NCBI GenBank assembly: GCA_040220895.1
Contig: JAVJVY010000020.1
Location: forward strand, 186,001-250,000
Origin: UBA11591 sp040220895
GTDB taxonomy: Bacteria; Bacteroidota; Bacteroidia; Flavobacteriales_E; Vicingaceae
Direction of reading: 5' to 3'
DNA length: 64,000 nucleotides
Shown: positions 60,132 through 64,000 of the stretch, piece by piece
Layout of the letters: each line of letters starts with the position of its first letter
Numbering within the stretch: the stretch's first letter is position 1
Notes under the pieces: model-generated
What the model was told of the DNA's origin: nothing
Database searches by the model: none
What the model saw: only the letters and a program-made list of their open reading frames with translations
Position numbers and translations under genes: made by a program

Positions 60132-62543
60132 ATGCGCTTTCTTTTAATTTCACTATTCTTCCTCGCATGGACTTCCCAACTATTTGGTCAGCGAAAGACT
60201 GGGATTCAAAAGCCCGGTGACGGGGCGATCTACGGTAGTATTCAAAGTCAGGGGGAAGCATTGCCGTTTGCATCAGTATCACTGTTTAACTCATTGGACA
60301 GTAGTCTGGTGAATGGTGTAATTTCTGATGAAAAAGGAAAATTTCAGTTTGAAGAACTCAACAAAGGCATGTATTTTCTCAAGATTTCCTTTGTCGGATA
60401 TGAGGTAAAGGACATTGCCAACCTAAAAATTGGCCTAAATTCCAATTTGCTCAAGATTCCCGAAATAGAATTGATCTCAACTTCGGAAAACCTGGAGGCT
60501 GTCGAAATATCATCGAACTTACCTGCCATGGAGTATAAAATCGATCGAAAGGTGGTCAATGTCGATAAGCAGATAACGGCCACATCAGGCACTGCCGTGG
60601 ATGTTTTGCAAAACGTCCCGTCAGTGCAGGTGGGTATTACCGGAGATGTCAGACTGAGGGGAAGCTCGGGTTTCATGGTCTTCATCGACGGAAGACCGAG
60701 CATTTTGACCGGAAGTGATGCTTTGAATCAAATTCCGGCAAGTACCATCGATAAAATCGAATTGATCACCAATCCTTCTGCAAAATTCGATCCTGACGGA
60801 ACTTCAGGAATCATTAACATCATTACCAAGAAAAATAAAATGGACGGTTTTAGTGGTGTGCTGAACGGCAATGTAGGTTGGGATGATAAATATGGAGGCG
60901 ATGCGCTGTTTTACTATCGAAAATCCAAATTGAATTACTTTGTTGGAGCTGATTACAACCACCGGTATTTTCCTGGTGTCGAACGGATCAATCGCCAAAC
61001 TACTTCTAATGACACCACCTTTCAAACTATTGCTGAAGGTGAAGAAGCAAGCTCGAGAACGAACTACACGCTCCGCGGGGGAGTCGAAATGGATTTAGGT
61101 ATCAAGGATTATCTGACACTGAATGGATCTGTTGGATTCAGGCAACACGAAAACCTGACAATCCTTGACTATGTGGAAAGCACTTCACCGCAAACCCTAA
61201 CCAACAATTATATAAGTAAGAACCGGCATGCTCGTTCCGGGGGCAACTACAGCGCCAGTGCAGATTATGAACATAAGTTTCTGAAGGCTGATCACAAGAT
61301 CAATGCGCAAATCATTTATAATTACCGGGCTACCAACGAACGAAACGATAACGATTTGTTCAGTTTTAACGGTGGGCAGACCAACGGACAGAGATCCACC
61401 GAAAACGGTCCTGGAACGGAGGGCCGAATGAAATTGGATTATCAATTGCCCTTAGGGCCAAAAAGTAAGTTAGAAATAGGAACACAGGCTAGATTTCAAG
61501 TAGCGAACGACACCAACAAGGTCTATAATCTTAACGACACCACGGGAGAATACGTATTCCAGCCAATCTTCAGTAACAGCATACAGTACCGGAGGGATAT
61601 TTACGCACTTTATGGAATCTATGCCGGTGAGGCAGATAAAATCGGCTATCAATTTGGAGTTCGAACTGAATACGTCAACCGTCTGATCAATAAGCTGGAC
61701 GGCGACTCCTCTGTGGCTTTTGACCGATGGGATTTCTTTCCATCCGTTCACTTTTCATATCAACTCCCTAAGAACCATCAATTGATGGTCAGTTACTCAA
61801 GAAGAATTGAGCGACCAAGAGGTTGGTATTTCGAGCCCTTTATCACCTGGGTGGATGCTTATAATGTTCGAAGCGGGAATCCGGATCTATTGGCTGAATA
61901 CATTGATTCATATGAGTTGGGGTATTCTAAAAGGGTAAAAAAATCCCTTTTTTCGCTGGAGACTTATTACCGCAAGGTGACCAACAAGATCGAATGGATT
62001 CGAAGCGTCTATGCTGAAAACATCATTCTGCGCAAGCCCGCCAACGTGGGTAGATCGCATTCACTTGGCGTGGAAGGAATGGTTTCCACCGATGTTTACA
62101 AATGGTGGAACATGGATTTGATGGGAAACCTCTATTATTTCAAAGGTGACTACAACACCACGAATTTGAACAACACGTCGACCAACTGGAATACCAGGTT
62201 TAACAACACTTTTTATCTGAGCCCGAGAATTCAGTTTCAATTGAATAGCATGTATCAAAGTCAAGAAGTCACTGCTCAGGGAAGAACCAGTGACTATTAC
62301 ACCATAAATGCAGCGTATAAACATACTTTTTTTGACAACAAACTGTCCCTTACTTTACAGGCCAATGACCTGCTACAATCGACCAGAAGAGAGTTTATAT
62401 CCGAAGGAGATGGATTCAGAACGCAGGAATTCAGTCGTCGCTATTCTCCCATTGTCATGCTAAATGTGAGCTACCGGATCAATAATTACAAGGCTAGAAA
62501 AAATCAAGGGCGAGAAGAAACAGATGGTGGTGCGGACTTCTAA
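60132..62543 (+). CDS. TonB-dependent receptor-like outer-membrane protein (OMP_b-brl_3)
   Basis: 803 residues. Signal peptide (LLISLFFLAWTSQLFGQ). A carboxypeptidase-regulatory-like domain (about 30-118; GSIQSQGEALPFASVSLF), a plug (about 145-235; LQNVPSVQVGITGDVRLRG), and a 22-strand-type barrel region. It ends in phenylalanine. Family members import substrates such as siderophores or oligopeptides with TonB energy; the ligand is unknown. It precedes a T9SS-tailed protein by 36 bases, possibly in one transcript. Confidence 0.9.
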   Translation: MRFLLISLFFLAWTSQLFGQRKTGIQKPGDGAIYGSIQSQGEALPFASVSLFNSLDSSLVNGVISDEKGKFQFEELNKGMYFLKISFVGYEVKDIANLKIGLNSNLLKIPEIELISTSENLEAVEISSNLPAMEYKIDRKVVNVDKQITATSGTAVDVLQNVPSVQVGITGDVRLRGSSGFMVFIDGRPSILTGSDALNQIPASTIDKIELITNPSAKFDPDGTSGIINIITKKNKMDGFSGVLNGNVGWDDKYGGDALFYYRKSKLNYFVGADYNHRYFPGVERINRQTTSNDTTFQTIAEGEEASSRTNYTLRGGVEMDLGIKDYLTLNGSVGFRQHENLTILDYVESTSPQTLTNNYISKNRHARSGGNYSASADYEHKFLKADHKINAQIIYNYRATNERNDNDLFSFNGGQTNGQRSTENGPGTEGRMKLDYQLPLGPKSKLEIGTQARFQVANDTNKVYNLNDTTGEYVFQPIFSNSIQYRRDIYALYGIYAGEADKIGYQFGVRTEYVNRLINKLDGDSSVAFDRWDFFPSVHFSYQLPKNHQLMVSYSRRIERPRGWYFEPFITWVDAYNVRSGNPDLLAEYIDSYELGYSKRVKKSLFSLETYYRKVTNKIEWIRSVYAENIILRKPANVGRSHSLGVEGMVSTDVYKWWNMDLMGNLYYFKGDYNTTNLNNTSTNWNTRFNNTFYLSPRIQFQLNSMYQSQEVTAQGRTSDYYTINAAYKHTFFDNKLSLTLQANDLLQSTRREFISEGDGFRTQEFSRRYSPIVMLNVSYRINNYKARKNQGREETDGGADF

Positions 62544-62579
62544 GCTACGTTGTATTTTCTTAAATTGGCCAAAATCTGT

Positions 62580-63635
62580 ATGATGAAAAACCTGCTTTTT
62601 GTTATTGCGCTTTTGGGCGCGCAAAACCTACTGAGCCAAACCTGGAGCCAAGCAGACGAGGCTAATATAGGTGAAAGCGCGCAGTACTACTTGATTGATT
62701 CGACCATCAGCACTTATAGCACAACAATTGGCGCTAATTCCAACTGGGATTACTCAAATGTCAGCACTTATTCTTTCGATAAGCTTTACGACGCAAAAGC
62801 CGATGACGCGACACTCAGCACCTATGCCAACTTTTTCCCGACATCAACACACGACGAATATTTTAACGATGCCGTCCATATATTTTACAACTACGTTGGT
62901 AATCAGCGACTTGCATATGGAATGCAGCTTTACGAGCCAAGTCAAGGTGATTTTCTGGTACTCTACGATTCTTTTCCCGAACGGACCTACCCCATAGGAT
63001 TGAACAATACCTTCGGAACTTCTCTCAATAATGTCGAAGTGGTTATATACCCGAATTCCACCAGCCCGGCAGAACGGAGATTTGAAGCTCAGGCAGGATA
63101 TTATGCCCGCTGCGAAGGAACCGGCACGTTGACCATCGGAGATAGCACATTCACGAATGTTCTGCGTTACTACCGCCGAGACAGCGTTGGTGCAACATTG
63201 GGTATTTTAGGAGCTGCCAAGCTACTTAGAAAACAATATGAATACCTTTTACCTGGTAGAACATTTCCAATCTTCATTCATACCAGCCTCAAAATCACAG
63301 GGGCATTTCCGGTAAAATTTGAATATGTTCAAGTCCTGTCCCAAGTCAAGCCTAAAATATCGACCGGTATAAATGAATCTTTTATCAAAGATCTGGGCAT
63401 ACAACTCTTTCCTAACCCGGCGCACGAAGTTCTAACCATCTCCGCACCTGACCAATTAATGGTCGCCCAAGTTGATATCCACGACTTAACGGGAAAACGA
63501 ATTGCCAGCCAAAGTATTTCACCGAGTGGAAATATCGCCATCGACGATCTGCCGGAAGGGGTTTATTCAGCTATTATTGTGCTCGAAGACGGCAGAAGCA
63601 CTGCCATTCGTTTTGTGAAAGTCAAACATCAATAA
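62580..63635 (+). CDS. Secreted protein with type IX sorting domain
   Basis: 351 residues from ATG 62580 (ATG 62583 also possible). Signal peptide (KNLLFVIALLGAQNLLSQ). No named domain in the middle. The last 80 residues are a Por sorting domain: LGIQLFPNPAHEVLTI, VDIHDLTGKRIAS, LPEGVYSAIIV. It should pass the outer membrane by T9SS and be anchored or released. Follows the TonB-type receptor closely. Confidence 0.82.
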   Translation: MMKNLLFVIALLGAQNLLSQTWSQADEANIGESAQYYLIDSTISTYSTTIGANSNWDYSNVSTYSFDKLYDAKADDATLSTYANFFPTSTHDEYFNDAVHIFYNYVGNQRLAYGMQLYEPSQGDFLVLYDSFPERTYPIGLNNTFGTSLNNVEVVIYPNSTSPAERRFEAQAGYYARCEGTGTLTIGDSTFTNVLRYYRRDSVGATLGILGAAKLLRKQYEYLLPGRTFPIFIHTSLKITGAFPVKFEYVQVLSQVKPKISTGINESFIKDLGIQLFPNPAHEVLTISAPDQLMVAQVDIHDLTGKRIASQSISPSGNIAIDDLPEGVYSAIIVLEDGRSTAIRFVKVKHQ

Positions 63636-63665
63636 GCCCTGATTTGTTATCAATAAATCTGTGAA

Positions 63666-64000
63666 ATGGAAAAAGCAAACTGGAAAACGGTTAAAGAATA
63701 CCAGGACATCACGTACCGAAAATCCGGTGGTGTTGCGCGAATTGCTTTCAACCGACCCGACGTTAGGAATGCCTTCAGACCCAAGACCGTAAGTGAATTA
63801 TTCGAAGCCTTTTTAGACGCCAGAGAGGATACAAACATTGGCGTTGTTCTATTTTCTGCCGAAGGACCCTCGAACAAGGATGGTGTCTACTCTTTTTGCA
63901 GCGGGGGAGATCAAAATGCAAGAGGTCATCAGGGCTATGTTGATGATGAAGGCATGCCTCGTTTGAACATACTGGAAGTCCAGCGTTTAATTAGGTTCAT
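63666..64000 (+). CDS. menB: 1,4-dihydroxy-2-naphthoyl-CoA synthase MenB, N-terminal part
   Basis: The frame from ATG 63666 runs off the right edge with about 111 residues. WKTVKEYQDITYRKSGGVAR, FNRPDVRNAFRP, CSGGDQNARGHQGYVDDEG, and RLNILEVQRLIRF fit MenB, a crotonase-fold enzyme. It closes the second ring in menaquinone synthesis from o-succinylbenzoyl-CoA. The remainder lies outside the window. Confidence 0.92.
   Translation, partial: MEKANWKTVKEYQDITYRKSGGVARIAFNRPDVRNAFRPKTVSELFEAFLDAREDTNIGVVLFSAEGPSNKDGVYSFCSGGDQNARGHQGYVDDEGMPRLNILEVQRLIRF

Noticed and set aside
1..64000. Insertion sequence, prophage, CRISPR array, tRNA gene
   Set aside because: No transposase, integrase, phage gene, direct-repeat array or cloverleaf seen by eye on either strand.

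Overview
This window looks like an ordinary chromosomal segment of a Bacteroidota bacterium. The lineage call rests on several independent features. These are Bat (BatD/BatE) genes, a CHU_C/gliding-motility type C-terminal domain, two type IX secretion (Por) sorting tails, an OMP_b-brl_3 type TonB receptor, a 7TMR-DISM histidine kinase, bacillithiol synthase BshA, many DUFs typical of the phylum (DUF2279, DUF2911, DUF3127, DUF4174), and repeated exact TAnnTTTG boxes (the Bacteroidota -7 promoter element) just upstream of genes. I cannot place it below phylum with confidence; Flavobacteriia and Cytophagia are both possible. I see no insertion sequence, prophage, CRISPR array or tRNA gene. The only structural RNA I recognise is RNase P RNA.

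Layout. 1-5.4 kb: end of a bat operon, a lone peptide-type ABC binding lipoprotein, then mtaB-lgt and a small conserved ORF after a long inverted repeat. 5.4-10.6 kb: desaturase, ECF sigma factor overlapping a glycosyltransferase, and divergently tgt-lptF/G. 10.6-15 kb: a leftward operon of a GH3/serine-hydrolase fusion, bshA and a YkoF-like protein. 15-21 kb: mutL and two rhomboid proteases, a membrane phosphoesterase, and a third, convergent rhomboid. 21-28 kb: DnaJ/TerB protein, CDGSH protein, a large adhesin-like surface protein, rnpB behind a Smr-domain gene, a NUDIX hydrolase, DUF2279, and a short SSB. 28-34 kb: a four-gene leftward operon of an E1-like/nitroreductase fusion, a GNAT-like acyltransferase, a 7TMR-DISM kinase and a stand-alone receiver; I regard this as the most interesting locus. 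34-40 kb: an OmpR-type regulator, a porin with two YceI-like proteins and a GroES-like protein, and a PKD/T9SS protein. 40-46 kb: TPR protein, cyclophilin, a conserved unknown, YaaA, and a cassette of secreted proteins around a SUMF1-like protein. 46-53.6 kb: a 30-residue membrane peptide translationally coupled to a sodium/solute symporter, rsmG, inositol monophosphatase, fhs, CBS protein, and DUF3127. 53.7-58.4 kb: an eight-gene molybdenum cofactor operon. 58.4-64 kb: two secreted proteins (one with similarity to the polymorphic toxin 23 family), a TonB-type receptor, a T9SS cargo, and the start of menB, which runs off the end.

How genes work together. The molybdenum operon covers regulation (ModE-like), a TauE/SafE transporter, guanylylation (MobA), the MPT synthase pair (MoaD, MoaE), its activator (MoeB-like with rhodanese), and a MoaC-MoaB fusion; moaA and moeA are not in the window. 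The 28-34 kb operon joins two enzymes of amide or small-molecule modification type to a sensor kinase and receiver, which suggests, but does not prove, a make-and-sense signalling circuit. Several housekeeping proteins have altered motifs: Tgt without its zinc cysteines, MutL with a changed endonuclease motif, the MoeB-like E1 without zinc cysteines, and an SSB without the acidic tail while a separate DUF3127 protein ends in an SSB-like acidic tail.
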